A stretch of 64,000 nt of DNA from Metellina segmentata (Eukaryota; Arthropoda; Arachnida; Araneae; Tetragnathidae): positions 59,040,885-59,104,884 of the forward strand of contig OX375877.1 of the NCBI GenBank assembly GCA_947359465.1, written 5' to 3'. Shown here one piece after another: positions 1 to 30,016 of this stretch. Made by a program: the position numbers and the translations under genes. Under the pieces are notes generated by a model. That model was not told the DNA's origin, ran no database searches, and was given only the letters and a program-made list of their open reading frames with translations. Position 1 is the stretch's first letter. Every line of letters begins with the position of its first letter.

Positions 1-1798
1 AGAGTTCGCCCATGCGCAGATGCAAAGAAACAGCAAAAGTTTCAGTTAGCACTTTGCCTGATGAAAGAAAATTTCGTTCGCATCTTGGAAGATAGAAGGA
101 GGTTGCCGCAGAAGATTTCGATAAGCCAAGAGCTTAATCGCTTTAATTTATTCTTAAAAAATATTAAAAAAAAAAAAAGATTTTCGCACCTACCCACATT
201 GACAGCCCCGATAACTAATTTACATGAGAGGATTTAGGGGACCCAGAATTTTGGCGTCGCTGTGTATTCTTAACAAGAAATGATCGATGCAGTGTAGACA
301 AGGAGCAGAGATAACCATCCAATTTGTCGAGTTCAACAGTGGCTGCATTTGTCGCGATGACAGGCAAATCCTTGATTAAAGTACACTACATCCGTTTTCA
401 GAGTAATGACGTTCAAGAGTCCATCCTTTTTTTACATGAAGGCCCCTGCTGTCATATTAATATTCAGAAAAGAGAGAGGAGACAAAGCAATAAAATTATT
501 TGTCTTATAAATGTCTGAAGAGCACAAAACAAGACAAGGTTCGCATTTTCTACCTTCCGTCTTGGAGACTGGCAGGAGCCATTCATAATATACATTACAT
601 CCGTCTTCAGAGTAACGACTTTGAACAGTCCATCCCTCCTTTCATGTAGGACCCTACAGTCATACAGGGTCATCGAAAATGAATGGCTGGATGTCAAAAT
701 CATATCACGAGAAATAAATATCACATACACATTTGGCTTTTGGGCAAAAATATTAAGAAATGTCTACAGTTTCAAATGTACATCTATATGTGCGCTATTA
801 GTCGCCTGAACGTCAACTCCGGACGCTGACACCGTTAATGCCGAGATCCATCCTCTGTTGAGAACACAGCAGGTTCCGGGTGAGTCCATCCTCTTCCTCA
901 TATGACAGGAAGTCCCCGGTCTCTTGCCATGATCCAGAGTTTACCAGGTAATACCGATTCTGCCACAAAAAAAAATAATACAGCAATAAAGAGGAATTTC
1001 TCACGAGTTACTGGTTACTTTCATTAATGAAACCAATTCACAACGAAACATAACCTAACTATATAAATAATATCCTTCTTCACCATTGCATATGCGTAAA
1101 TTACATTTCGGACAGAGAACGGTATCGGCCATTTTTTCCCAAGTTCCAAAACGTCATCATTTCGTTGACCGAAACCTCTGTTAAATGTCTACCTCACTTT
1201 CAATTGCGTATATAACTCACACTCAGTTATTTTATATTCTTTTACCTTCCTGGCGGTTGACTCGATGAGGTATCTTGTCATTGGCAAAACTGACCAGATC
1301 TCGTCGGACAAGATATTCCGTCGCCTGATGGAAGCACGATCGCGATCATTAGAAGAAATTTGACCAGATCTGGTGATATTAGCGTAGCCAGGAGAGGATC
1401 CACGTGAAGAGGGTCCAAGTTAAGAAATGAAGCTTCTTGGAAAGTTAAGAACGTGTCGCAACTGTGAACTCGTCTAGTTACAATTTCGACGAAACATCGT
1501 ATCAGAAGCAAAATCTTTAGAAAAGCTTACCATATCTTGATGGGCGAGATACGAGGCTCGTATCTCATCTTTAGAAGATAATCAAACAGAGCTGGATCTC
1601 GTTCTCATAAAATAACTGTCGAGGTTTAGGTGACGAGATATCTCGTCATTATCAATAGTGCCCAGAACTGGATTGACGAGATATCTCGTCGAAATCACTT
1701 GGAGGGTCTATTATTATCTTTCGTTCTTTTGTCAATACGTTTCTTGACTGGTTTGGGGAATAATGATCTACCGAGATCTAACCCGAACGTCTCTCTAG
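1..1798 (+). other. Gene A intron, homologous to gene B intron 2
   Basis: No exon seen. About 1-1250 aligns with 50740-51906 and 1250-1798 with 58752-59377 of gene B, so this is duplicated intron. It contains an imperfect ~210 bp internal repeat (near 385-455 and 592-665, sharing ACATCCGT[C/T]TTCAGAGTAA). The last 500 bp hold a cluster of palindromes, listed separately. Confidence 0.75.
1338..1690. repeat. Cluster of perfect palindromes before the catalytic exon
   Basis: GATCGCGATC (1338-1347), ACCAGATCTGGT (1363-1374), GAGATACGAG-g-CTCGTATCTC (1546-1566), TGACGAGATATCTCGTCA (1631-1648) and GACGAGATATCTCGTC (1675-1690). Most are kept in gene B (59125-59145, 59211-59226, 59254-59269). Function unknown. 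Confidence 0.8.
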
Positions 1799-20918
<19,120 letters not shown>

Positions 20919-20965
20919 GATGGTTCGTGGTTTTAAGTGTAAGCATACAGAAAGTGAGATTGACA

Positions 20966-20971
20966 AATAAA
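20966..20971 (+). terminator. Polyadenylation signal of chitinase A
   Basis: AATAAA lies 48 bp after the stop and is followed by a T-rich stretch (GTGTTTTTTTTG). This would give a very short 3' UTR. A Harbinger-type MITE begins 41 bp further on. Confidence 0.7.
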
Positions 20972-21011
20972 TCAAGTGTTTTTTTTGTAGAGTAGTCTTG
21001 GTTTATCCTTA

Positions 21012-21656
21012 TGGTGGCTTCCTACCAACGGCGACAGCGACAAAATACATGTTTCTTCGCTATTGCGCATGCGTATTACAAATAAATTTTGTTTCTCCCG
21101 GTTTGTCGCTGTCGCTGCGCTTTCAAGTCTTGGAAGAAGTTCAACTTTTGTCTCTGTCGCCATGCCAACAGCCAATCAGAACAAAGATTGTGACTCTCGC
21201 TAACTGCGTTTTTATTGACGTTCCAGCTAAGCTTTCCCTATAGCTTTGGTTTCAGCGAACTATTTCAGTTAAATATACGGAAATACTATGGAAGAAATTT
21301 TAATTTCTTTGGTCCGTGAATTTCTATGGATATAAGACTTTTCAAGAGCCGATCTCTTGACTAATCCGATTTAGGTTAATGTTCCTTATCCACTGTTTTC
21401 TTTCATAGTCAGCCAGACGCTTTAAAAGCAATCGTCTTCGCTGTAAAAGGAGTTTTGTTAAATGCGGACGTGACCTGTCAGCCATCTTGCAAGAAGAAGA
21501 AATAATCAAATAAATATTTTGCTTTCGAAAAAGATTATGCGCATGCGCAAATAAATTCTTGCCGCTCGCGGTGTGAAGGCTTTTTTAACAGCGACAGAGA
21601 CAAGCAACAAAATGTTGCCTGTCTTTGTTGCTGTCGCCGTTGGTGTGAAGCCACCA
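21012..21656. mobile_element. PIF/Harbinger-type MITE, 645 bp
   Basis: Ends TGGTGGCTTCCTACCAACGG and, inverted, TGGTGGCTTCACACCAACGG, with TTA duplications at 21009-21011 and 21657-21659. Same family as 11566-11986 but 224 bp longer inside. It lies 94 bp after the chitinase A stop codon. Confidence 0.75.
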
Positions 21657-23336
21657 TTAATGCAGAACTATTTTCAATTCGTTTCTTTGTTTCGAAGCAA
21701 GGGCATATAAAATAAGTCACAGGAGTTCACACATGAAAGAACTTATCATTCTACGAAGTGTCTGCTGCGAAACAGCTGTCGGTGTACCACGCGTAATAGA
21801 GACACACTCGTCGAAGACTTCTTTCACACGAACCGCACCAGAATTGTCAGTTGAGATTGTGTTTTAGATACGAGTACATGCCAATATAGTGCCAGAATAT
21901 GTTACGCACAATTTAAATTTAATTATATATTGACAGATTAGTTTTGTTAGTATTTTATGTTATCTTTACTCAGAGAAATGTCTGTTAGCCAATCAAATCA
22001 CTTCCCTCTTTCCCCAACTCAAACTTTCCTCACAACGAAAATAAGCCGTCTGAATTCCAAGAATGAAATTGCTGGTGATCGGGTCGACAGAAATTAAACT
22101 GATTCCCATGCAATATAAAATTAGGTTTTAAGAACCTTTTTACGTTTTAACAAAGTATTTCAAGTGTCATTCTCAATTTCTCAACATTGGATTTATTTAA
22201 ATCTCGACATGTATTCCATGAGAGTCCTATAATCTTACATGGGGCACAAAAGGTTTATGTGGGAAGCCTTTAACAAGTTCACCAGAATCGGAGCAAACTT
22301 TAACTGTCTTAAAATTACTTTTCATTTAAGCAATTATAATTTAAAATTCTCGACATCGTAAAGTGTGTCATTTTTGCAATCTGGGTAGACAAAATTCAAT
22401 TTTCATGGTGTCCCAGATTGTCAAAAATACATCATGTCTTAAAAGCAGCATGTCCCCTTAGCAAGACCATGGTTTTAGTTTTCTAAAAAATTCCTCATAA
22501 TGGTAAGTACGGGGTTCCAAAGTCTTACTTTTTGTGTTGGCTGCAAAACCAAGTCCAAAGTCTTACTTTTTGTGTTGGCTGCAAAATCAAGTCCAAAGTC
22601 TTACGTTTTGTGTTGACTGCAAAACCAAACTGGCGAATGCGTATTTGAACTTGGAGGAAAACTGTAAAGTACAAGTCCTACATTTTCTTTAGCGCAATTT
22701 GATGGATTCTATCATTAAAGTATATTCATCGAGGTATGTCTACGTGATTTTATTTAGTTGGATACAATTTCATAATTTGCAAGATTCTTTTGAATTTGTA
22801 GCTAATTACCATCTTACGCAATTGCAGATTTCAAATTTCGACGAAACTTTTAACATATTATATCATCGTATATCACTAAAACATTACATATGAATTATAG
22901 CCTGGCTCATTTGACGTGCGCAGACCAAATATTTCTTAGCGGAAGTTTGCGAACCTGATAGACATTCCTTAAATTTCAGAATTACTATGGACATTTTTCG
23001 TCAGTTCATTTTTGACATTTGAGTGATAAATTCGAAGTAAAGGAAAATCGATGTTATTTTAACTTATATTTCTCAAGAAATGGATGAACATATGTTACCA
23101 GATACTGGTTTGAATGTTTTAAGTAGTGTTAAAGCGAAAATTCTCGAATTTCCTGACAAAGAATTGTGCAAAAGAGGAGTAAAGTGAACAGGCAGAAAAT
23201 AACTAATACTCAGAAATAATTCTTGATTTCAAGGAAATCCTACTTTTTCTCACGACTGTGATTCAAGATTTACCAAGTTTGGAAAATTGGCCTAGAAGGC
23301 CTCAAAAAGATTTTTAAACATATGTAGTTCTAACTA
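21657..23336. other. Intergenic DNA, one minisatellite
   Basis: No gene recognised. Holds the 38-bp repeat at 22517-22630, otherwise AT-rich unique-looking sequence. Confidence 0.6.
22517..22630. repeat. 38-bp minisatellite, three copies
   Basis: CCAAAGTCTTACTTTTTGTG-type units start at 22517, 22555 and 22593. The first two are nearly identical and the third has a few changes. Confidence 0.9.
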
Positions 23337-23940
23337 CAGGGTGTCCCGGAACTTCGTGTACTAACTTGGAGGGGAGGTAGGTAATGATAATGGTAATTTT
23401 AATTAACGTCGTACTAGATCAACACAACTGGAGGGGAGGTAGAGAACATCGTAAGGAACCATAATTACATAGGAAAACATGGGCGGAAATCAATAGGTGG
23501 CGCTGTACGCGAGCTGACTGTGTGCGATCAGCATGAATCGTTTCGCAAACGCCGAGTTGACAAACATCCACTTCATCTACGGCCTAGCCGACGGAAATGG
23601 ACGCGCTGCTATTAGGTTGTATCGGAAAATGTATCCAACGAGGCGCCAACCAAATTATCAAATGTTCACACTGGTACATCATAACCTTGCGGAACGTGGA
23701 TCCTTTAGAGCCACGATGCAGAATACTGGAACGAACACCCATATTCGAAGAGGGTCTGTTGCATGCTGTGGACCGAAATCCCTGTACCAGTGTACCGGCG
23801 CTTACCGCTGTCACCGGAACGTCTTGATCAACGGTCCATCGCATACTGCAGGGCGAAGCCTTACATTCCTTTCATCTTCAGAGAGTTCAGTTATTGCATA
23901 CGGATTATTGCCCTTCTGTCATGATACTGCTAAATAATTT
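23337..23940 (+). pseudogene. Mariner (DUF4817-type) transposase N-terminal fragment
   Basis: Left end CAGGGTGTCCCGGAACTTCG after TA at 23335-23336. From 23533 it encodes MNRFANAELTNIHFIYGLADGNGRAAIRLYRK, the helix-turn-helix domain of this transposase type. It continues in shifted frames (RTPIFEEGLLHAVDRNP, then STVHRILQGEALHSFHLQRVQ). The catalytic domain is absent after about 23935. A 48-bp SINE tail sits in its 5' region. Confidence 0.75.
23381..23428 (-). mobile_element. 48-bp SINE 3'-tail insertion
   Basis: Antisense SINE end (GTAATGATAATGG... to ...ATCAACACAAC) flanked by a perfect 14-bp duplication TGGAGGGGAGGTAG at 23367-23380 and 23429-23442. Confidence 0.75.
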
Positions 23941-26514
23941 CATTACCGCGACGAATTCCGGGCAATAGCAGCAATAATGTGCAGTTTCAATAATATTGTA
24001 TAGTTCTAGCAGTATCAAGCAGTTATGTGTATCAAACTAAGCATATTAAACTAAAACGGCAAACACGGCGTGGGGAAAGCCGTTTTAATAAGGTACCATT
24101 CACCGCACTCAGAGAAAACGAAAAATATCTATTATTGTTCTCTTTGTTACTTTTAACACATTTATAGCTTTAAATAAAACTTTTCATTAACCTATAAACT
24201 TTATCATATTATCTGCGGACAATAAACCTTATGAACCACATCAAGAAGCACATTTAAGTAATTCATAAAGCAGTAAAACACATTGCTGTTAATCATATAG
24301 TCTACATCACATTGGAAGTGAAACATTAGTGAAGATTTACATACAGCTATAATTTCTAATTTATGATTGAAACAAACAAAAATTGATGTAAGCTAAATTG
24401 TAAGTAAAATGTGTGACCATACATAAAATTTGAAATTTTTGCATCACTCAGTTATAAATAATTGTATACAGTGTTAAAATGCTTTCTTTTCAAGTATCAG
24501 ATAATTTTCACTACACCCTATTAACCTTTGACTTTGACATAGTATTATTGGTATTATTTCTTTACTGTACTTTAATTTTCATCCATATAAATTTTTTTAA
24601 GAGATTGAAACAAATTTATTCAATACCAAAAGTGGAAACATAAAAAGAGAAAATGTCCACTTACGCAGTTCTTACTCCACGCAATACAAATTTACAACCA
24701 ACCCAAACTTGACCATCAACGTGGAATTACGATTTATTTCGGACCCCCTCCAAGTGCTTTGACACTAGGTCAGAAGGTCATATGAGATACGGATAGTCTT
24801 TGTCTACATCCTTCTATATGGATCTTCTGGATGTTTTGTCGAGTTCTAAATTACATAAATTTTATATTTGCTTAAATTATTTTGTACTCAAGTTCTTCAT
24901 CGTGCTCGAATTTTGCTGTCCAGTAGTTTAATAGATTTCTAAAGACTCCACTTACACAGTCCTCATTCCACGTAATCCAAAGGCATATAGACTCAGAGTT
25001 CGCCCAGCACGTTAAAAGTTCGACAAATGACGGATCCCATCCCGCGCTCAGCGCGTTTGCGCACTCTTTATGAGGTTCATATCTAGTATGGGCACTGGGC
25101 ATCCTTTGTCTACACGACGCTATATTTGTCTTCTGGGTGCTTATTCTAGTACTGAAATCATAGGACAAAACAGTTGTAACGCTAGACTTTATGCATGCCC
25201 CAGTACCGTTCCGATTTTAAAGACGTATTCACGTCAAAAACTAATAATTGTATTTTCTGAAATATCAAAACATTACAAATTATAGATGAAATACAAGAAT
25301 CGGGTGGGCAAATGTTAGTAATAAAAATACTACGACACCTTTTCTTCAAACACATTTATTGAGAACATCTATCACTTACAAGAAGACTAGTACATTCATT
25401 GACCAAAACGGTAATCTATGCATACAAATTCTTTGTTAATAGTTGAACTTAAATAATGTCAAGCTGAAACAGTTTCCAAGCATCGACTTCCTTAAGCAAA
25501 CTTTACAAAATTCCTCTGGTATTAATTACCCTTCATTGTTTAAATTTGAAACATTATGCTCCCTTCCTTAAAAAGGACCTTCTGAAAACCATATATTTTA
25601 TGAATTTCCTAAGCTCAGAAACCGTAAACCATCAACGTGAATCCAAATACAGATTTAATGTTTTGCGACTGATTAATTGAAGCAAAATCAGTCACTTTGA
25701 ATAATTTTGTAAAAGTGTTCGAAATTTTTAAAAGTCAGCTCATTAACACTAATACCATTTAGCACCTTTCTATGGTTTAAGGTTAGTCTTTAACTAGTAG
25801 TACTCCCATGGCGTGGCCCGTGATGAAGTTATGCTTTTAAAAAGTCAACCTCACTAATTCCGACAAAACCAAATTAAACCTTAATATACAAAAAATTAAA
25901 TATCACTATTCATTCAAAAAGTCTTACAGCTAAAGAAAAAAGCATGAAACAATAAAATTGCGGAAATTATACAAATTCAAAAGTAAGTTATGCTTTTAAA
26001 AAGTCTTAACGCTAAACCTCAGTTTCCGACAAAAACAGAATTTCAACAGAAATAAATAAAAAACTAAACATTAATAAACAAAATTGCAAAAATGATAAAA
26101 ATTAAATATCGCTATACTTTGAATAGTCTTAAAGCTAACGAAAAAAACAGGAAACAATACAACCTGAAGCGACTGCATGACCGTGACTGAAATAAAACAT
26201 AACGCTAATTCTTCGAATTTACAATTCGTTAAGAAAATGAAAGGAAAAAAATAAACGAATCAATGAAATCAACGGAACATACCGCGGGGGAAAAATATCA
26301 AAATTGATCTTTGAATACTATTCTACCAGCGACGTCATTGAGGCAAACCGGGGCCATCGTGAACGATCGGGCTTAAACCTGCGGCGCTGAGGTCGCTTCA
26401 ACGTCACGAATTGAGTCGGATCATTCCCGTTCGTTCTCGAAAACATGAATGTTTTAGAAGGTGCTTGGAACAATCAAATATTTATTTTCTTCAGATTTTA
26501 ACCTTTAACTGATG
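23941..26514. other. Intergenic DNA with two local duplications
   Basis: 24655-24860 and 24945-25170 are diverged copies (CTTACNCAGT[T/C]CT[T/C]A[C/T]TCCACG, CTTTGTCTACA, ATCTTCTGG). 25828-25986 and 25987-26165 form a ~159 bp tandem duplication (GTTATGCTTTTAAAAAGTC, TCCGACAAAA). 26280-26420 is unusually GC-rich. No coding family recognised. Confidence 0.55.
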
Positions 26515-26765
26515 TCATGGGTCTTACAGACTCCGAGTCATTTTTGACAGGTCGTTTCCACACCTTAAAGTGAATACTAGTCCCTGTCCTATTCAGTACC
26601 TTCCTACTACGTCCAACAGAAGCCACATTCCAAGACTGGTTTGGCCGTCCCAACTATTTAGTATTTTACACTATTTGCATTTTCCGCGTGGTCTCTTAGA
26701 CCCCTTCACAGCATTTGCGTTACTGTTTTTGTTGAATGAAATCGTCGGTAAAAGTTCCGCAGGGT
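26515..26765 (-). mobile_element. piggyBac-like C-terminal fragment
   Basis: Shares about 240 bp with 48340-48575 in opposite orientation, including the terminal TAACTGNTGTCATGGGTC end. The minus strand reads KGSKRPRGKCK then an in-frame stop, with the same CxxC-type tail as the other copy. Assignment rests on the end sequence and the Cys-rich tail only. Confidence 0.4.
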
Positions 26766-26769
26766 ACCT

Positions 26770-27265
26770 GCTTTTCGATCTTCTCTTTCCGATGAGCGAT
26801 AACCAGTTGAATGTTGCAAACTTAAAAGTCGCCAATTGCAGTCAATTATTCAAGTAAACAAACACGAACGATAAGTAGACCGAGACACATGCAAGCAAAG
26901 CGATTTCTAATATTGTATAAATATCGGCAAAAGAAGTTAAAATAAAAAATATCCCCAAGCAGGTGCTCTGCGGAACTTTTGCCAAATTGATTAATGAGCA
27001 GCAAGAAGATTTTCTGCCACACAAATTTCAGAAAAGATTGTTAGTTCAACTAACTCTACTCTAAATAGCTACCTTCAATAAAATATCTGTAGAGTGCTAC
27101 ATCTGTAAAATGCTACAATCCATCATCAGAAAATGTGTGTGTGCATAATGGCAAACATTTTACTCAACAATTATTGTAAAATCAAACATGATTTCTGTTA
27201 TTTTGCTTCGCATAACACATCCCAACCCTATTCTAAACGAGTTTTCTTATACCAATCACGAATAG
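26770..27265. other. No feature recognised
   Basis: AT-rich intergenic DNA without repeats or coding signal that I can support. Confidence 0.5.
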
Positions 27266-27269
27266 GGGG

Positions 27270-27722
27270 AGTCTCCATATAATATTGTTGATGATCTTAG
27301 ACTGAAATATCCAGTTATAATTGGGAAACTTTCTTGAGACGTTAATTGGTTCAATGAAATTACCAAAGAACCTTATTTAGTCAATCCGTTTACTATGTTA
27401 TTTCCCTTAATGTTAATATGAGAAGGGTTCCATTGAAATTGGATATTAGCATGTTTCTCAACGTGCTTTTTATCAAGGTGTTGAATATTTAATTTTTTCT
27501 ATTACCACCCTAGGAGGGGTTCTCCATACAATATTTCTGCAGATCTTAGTCTGAAATTTCCTTGGAAAATTGGGAAAATTCTAGCAAAGTTACTTGGTTT
27601 AATGACGTTAGTCTCCAAAGAACCTTCTTTAGTCAGTTCGTCCACTATGTCATTTCCCGTAATGTTAATATGAGAAGGGATCCATTGGAAATGGATATGA
27701 GCATATTTCTCGACATGCATAT
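27270..27722 (-). pseudogene. Two tandem copies of a non-LTR RNase H fragment
   Basis: 27505-27722 reads, on the minus strand, HFQWIPSHINITGNDIVDELTKEGS, the WxPSHxxxxGNxxxDELAK end of a retrotransposon RNase H domain. 27270-27480 is a second, more decayed copy in the same orientation (shared TTAATGTTAATATGAGAAGG and AAAGAACCTT). Confidence 0.7.
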
Positions 27723-27724
27723 AA

Positions 27725-28043
27725 TTTTTTTATTGCCTTGGGGGTAGCTGAAGTTTATCATCTCCATCCTTAACATCAACGGCAATCCCATGCTTTAAGG
27801 CGGGACTTCTCTCTGAAAGGAAGCAGACCCTCCGCACCGAGTTATTGAACACCCACAACGGATTATCCACCAAAGGCTAGGGAACGCCTCGAATGATATA
27901 AAGAAGAGTAAAGGGCCATAGGATAAGTCTCTTGGAGGGGCTAAGCGGGGGTGCATGAACGTGGTCGACCCAGGCATGTGTGTCTCGGTCCCGGCTTATA
28001 AATAGCAATCAACCGAAGTCATGGGTCAAGCCGGGTGTAGGTC
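27725..28043. other. Intergenic, unrecognised GC-richer block
   Basis: Contains TAAGTCTCTTGGAGGGGC and GGTCGACCCAGGCATG but no protein or repeat family I can name. Possibly more of the same retrotransposon. Confidence 0.35.
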
Positions 28044-28850
28044 TCATTAAGGATTGCGACATCGATGTCGATGTTTTCAAAACATCGATGTTTTAAAAAA
28101 AAACATCTATGCATTGGGGTCGATGTTTTTGTAACATCGATGTTTATACTTGTCGATGTTTTTACGTTATCGATGTTTATACTTGTCGATGTTTTTACGT
28201 TATCGATGTTTTATTTTTAAATAAAAAAAGTACCGTTATACAAATTTCAAAAATAACCAAGTAGCATAATTTTCATAATCAGCAAATTGAACATACTTTT
28301 AGACCAAAATGACCAAGGATGAAGGGTCTGAAAAGTAGGGATGCGACATCGATGTCGATGTTTTCTAAACATTGATGTTTTAGAAAAAAACATCGATGTA
28401 TTGGAGCCGATGTCGCATCACTAGTTGCTAAACCAGTTTTAAGAAATGGGGAAACAAGTTTAAATACACTGAATTTTAAAAACATCGATGGTTTGGGGGC
28501 GATGTATTATCAACATCGATGTTTTGCTGTCGATGTCGCATCACTAGTTGCTAAACCAGTTTTAAGAAATTTGGAAAAAAGCTTAAATACAGTGAATTTT
28601 AAAAACATTGATGGTTTGGGAGCTATGTATTATCAACATCGATGTTTTAATTTTGAACATCGATGTTTTGCTGTCGATGTCGCATCACAAATTGCTAAAC
28701 CAGTTTTTAGAAATGAGGAAAAAGTTTAAATACACTGAATTTTAAAAACATCGATATTTAAAAACATCGATGTTTTTGGGTCGATGTATTATCAACATCG
28801 ATGTTTTAATTTTGAACATCGATGTTTTGCTATCGATGTCGGATCCCTAG
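28044..28850. mobile_element. hAT-like ATCGATG-palindrome cluster
   Basis: Same family as 2995-4067. The left end is ATTGCGACATCGATGTCGATG and the right end CTATCGATGTCGGATCCCTAG. A second left-end copy (TAGGGATGCGACATCG) lies at 28337. The right half is three ~145-bp units, each with GTTGCTAAACCAGTTTT[A/T]AGAAAT and GTCGCATCACTAG. No ORF; duplication of the target not convincing. Confidence 0.65.
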
Positions 28851-28874
28851 TAGCTATACATCCATGTGGTATCA

Positions 28875-29068
28875 GCATGTAATATTCGGTTACCTCGAAA
28901 GAACCAAAGTGTGGACATATTGTTTTTTTCGACTAGTAGAACAGATTATATCCCAATAGCTTCGCTGATGATATTTCTCAAAAGCGATTGTATTTACTTA
29001 ACAACTATTGGGCGTTGCAACCGATTTCATAAAAATGAAAAATATGTTAAACATCTGCCATGAGAAAG
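28875..29068 (+). promoter_or_regulatory. Candidate distal promoter / 5' non-coding exon of gene B
   Basis: First of two ~190 bp diverged copies that lie upstream of the gene B start and share several blocks (CGGTTACCTCGAA, CGACTAGTA, CTGATGATATTTCTC, ACATCTGCCA). It ends in a possible splice donor AAAG|GTGAGC at 29069, which could join the acceptor at 29945. An ATG three codons before that donor would open a short upstream frame. Transcription is inferred, not shown. Confidence 0.35.
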
Positions 29069-29474
29069 GTGAGCGAGGAGAGAAATCCCAATCTTGAAGA
29101 AAAATAAGGGCGTATATTTATTACACATTTAGTCAAAAGCATTGATCATTGCAGTTTCTGAGAAATAATTCAACTTTCACATACATCTACTTAATCTGAA
29201 GATATAATTTGGATTGTAAATTTTTAATGTCTTTTGCTAATATTGAAGTTTTTTTCTATTGTAATTTGGCAGGAGCAACTTCTATTTGTTTTCGTAATAT
29301 ATATTGATTTAATATTAGCAATCGATTACTTCTATGAAATGTATCAAAAATCATCGGCTGTTTTGCACATTTTATTTTTAAAAAATCAAAATATTTTTGT
29401 CCACCTGACACCGTTGGCTACATTTTCCCAGACGCATCAATCAAACCTGTCCGTAACTAGAAACTTTTATACGT

Positions 29475-29665
29475 AGCATGTAACAATCGGTTACCTCGAA
29501 GTACAGAAGTGTGGATATATTATTTTTTCGACTAGTATGACAAATAACTGCGTCTGAATGAGCTTGGCTGATGATATTTCTCTATCGAGAGAGTACCTAC
29601 TCTGCATCTATTGTGCGTTGAAATCGATTTTATGTAAACAGAAGATATATTAAACATCTGCCAAA
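29475..29665 (+). promoter_or_regulatory. Candidate proximal promoter / 5' non-coding exon of gene B
   Basis: Second copy of the segment at 28875, 285 bp before the start codon. The match runs from GCATGTAA to ACATCTGCCA and ends in a possible donor CAAA|GTACGT at 29666. A TATATT lies near 29515. Both copies keep a donor-like end although the bases there differ, which hints at function but does not prove it. Confidence 0.35.
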
Positions 29666-29949
29666 GTACGTACGTACCATACATATCGAATTTTTTTCTT
29701 TACTCCTGTTTTTCTCAGATTTTCTTTCTGTTCCTTTTGTGTCAGCTGAATATATTAGTACCTCTGGGTTACTTATGAAGCAGCTTATTTGTTTCCAAAT
29801 TGTTATGACTGTAGTTGATCATTTTTATTACTTTGAGAAATAAAGTAAATTTCATTTCTGTAGATTTCATAAAGTAGATTATTGTTGACCATCGAAAAAA
29901 TACTTTGTTATTTTTTTTTAAATTTAATTTTGATTTAAATTTTAGGAAA

Positions 29950-30016
29950 ATGAGGCTGAAAGAACTTTGCTTTATACTTTTGATCAGCGTGACATTTGTT
30001 GCTGCTGCATCCAGAG
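29950..30016 (+). CDS. Gene B first coding exon: signal peptide
   Basis: ATG at 29950. MRLKE is followed by a ~14-residue hydrophobic core (LCFILLISVTFVAAA) and SR, then donor G|GTAAGT at 30017 (phase 1). The phase joins cleanly to the exon at 49624, where G plus AT gives Asp. The upstream acceptor has a T9 tract and TTTTAG at 29941-29945. Confidence 0.85.

Noticed and set aside
621..809. 62-codon frame conserved at 51361-51546
   Set aside because: Conservation is explained by the recent duplication of the intron; indels such as the one at 51520 are tolerated, and no splice or domain support exists.
24872..25168. 98-codon minus-strand frame
   Set aside because: Looks protein-like in composition but matches no family I know, and it overlaps a diverged local duplication.
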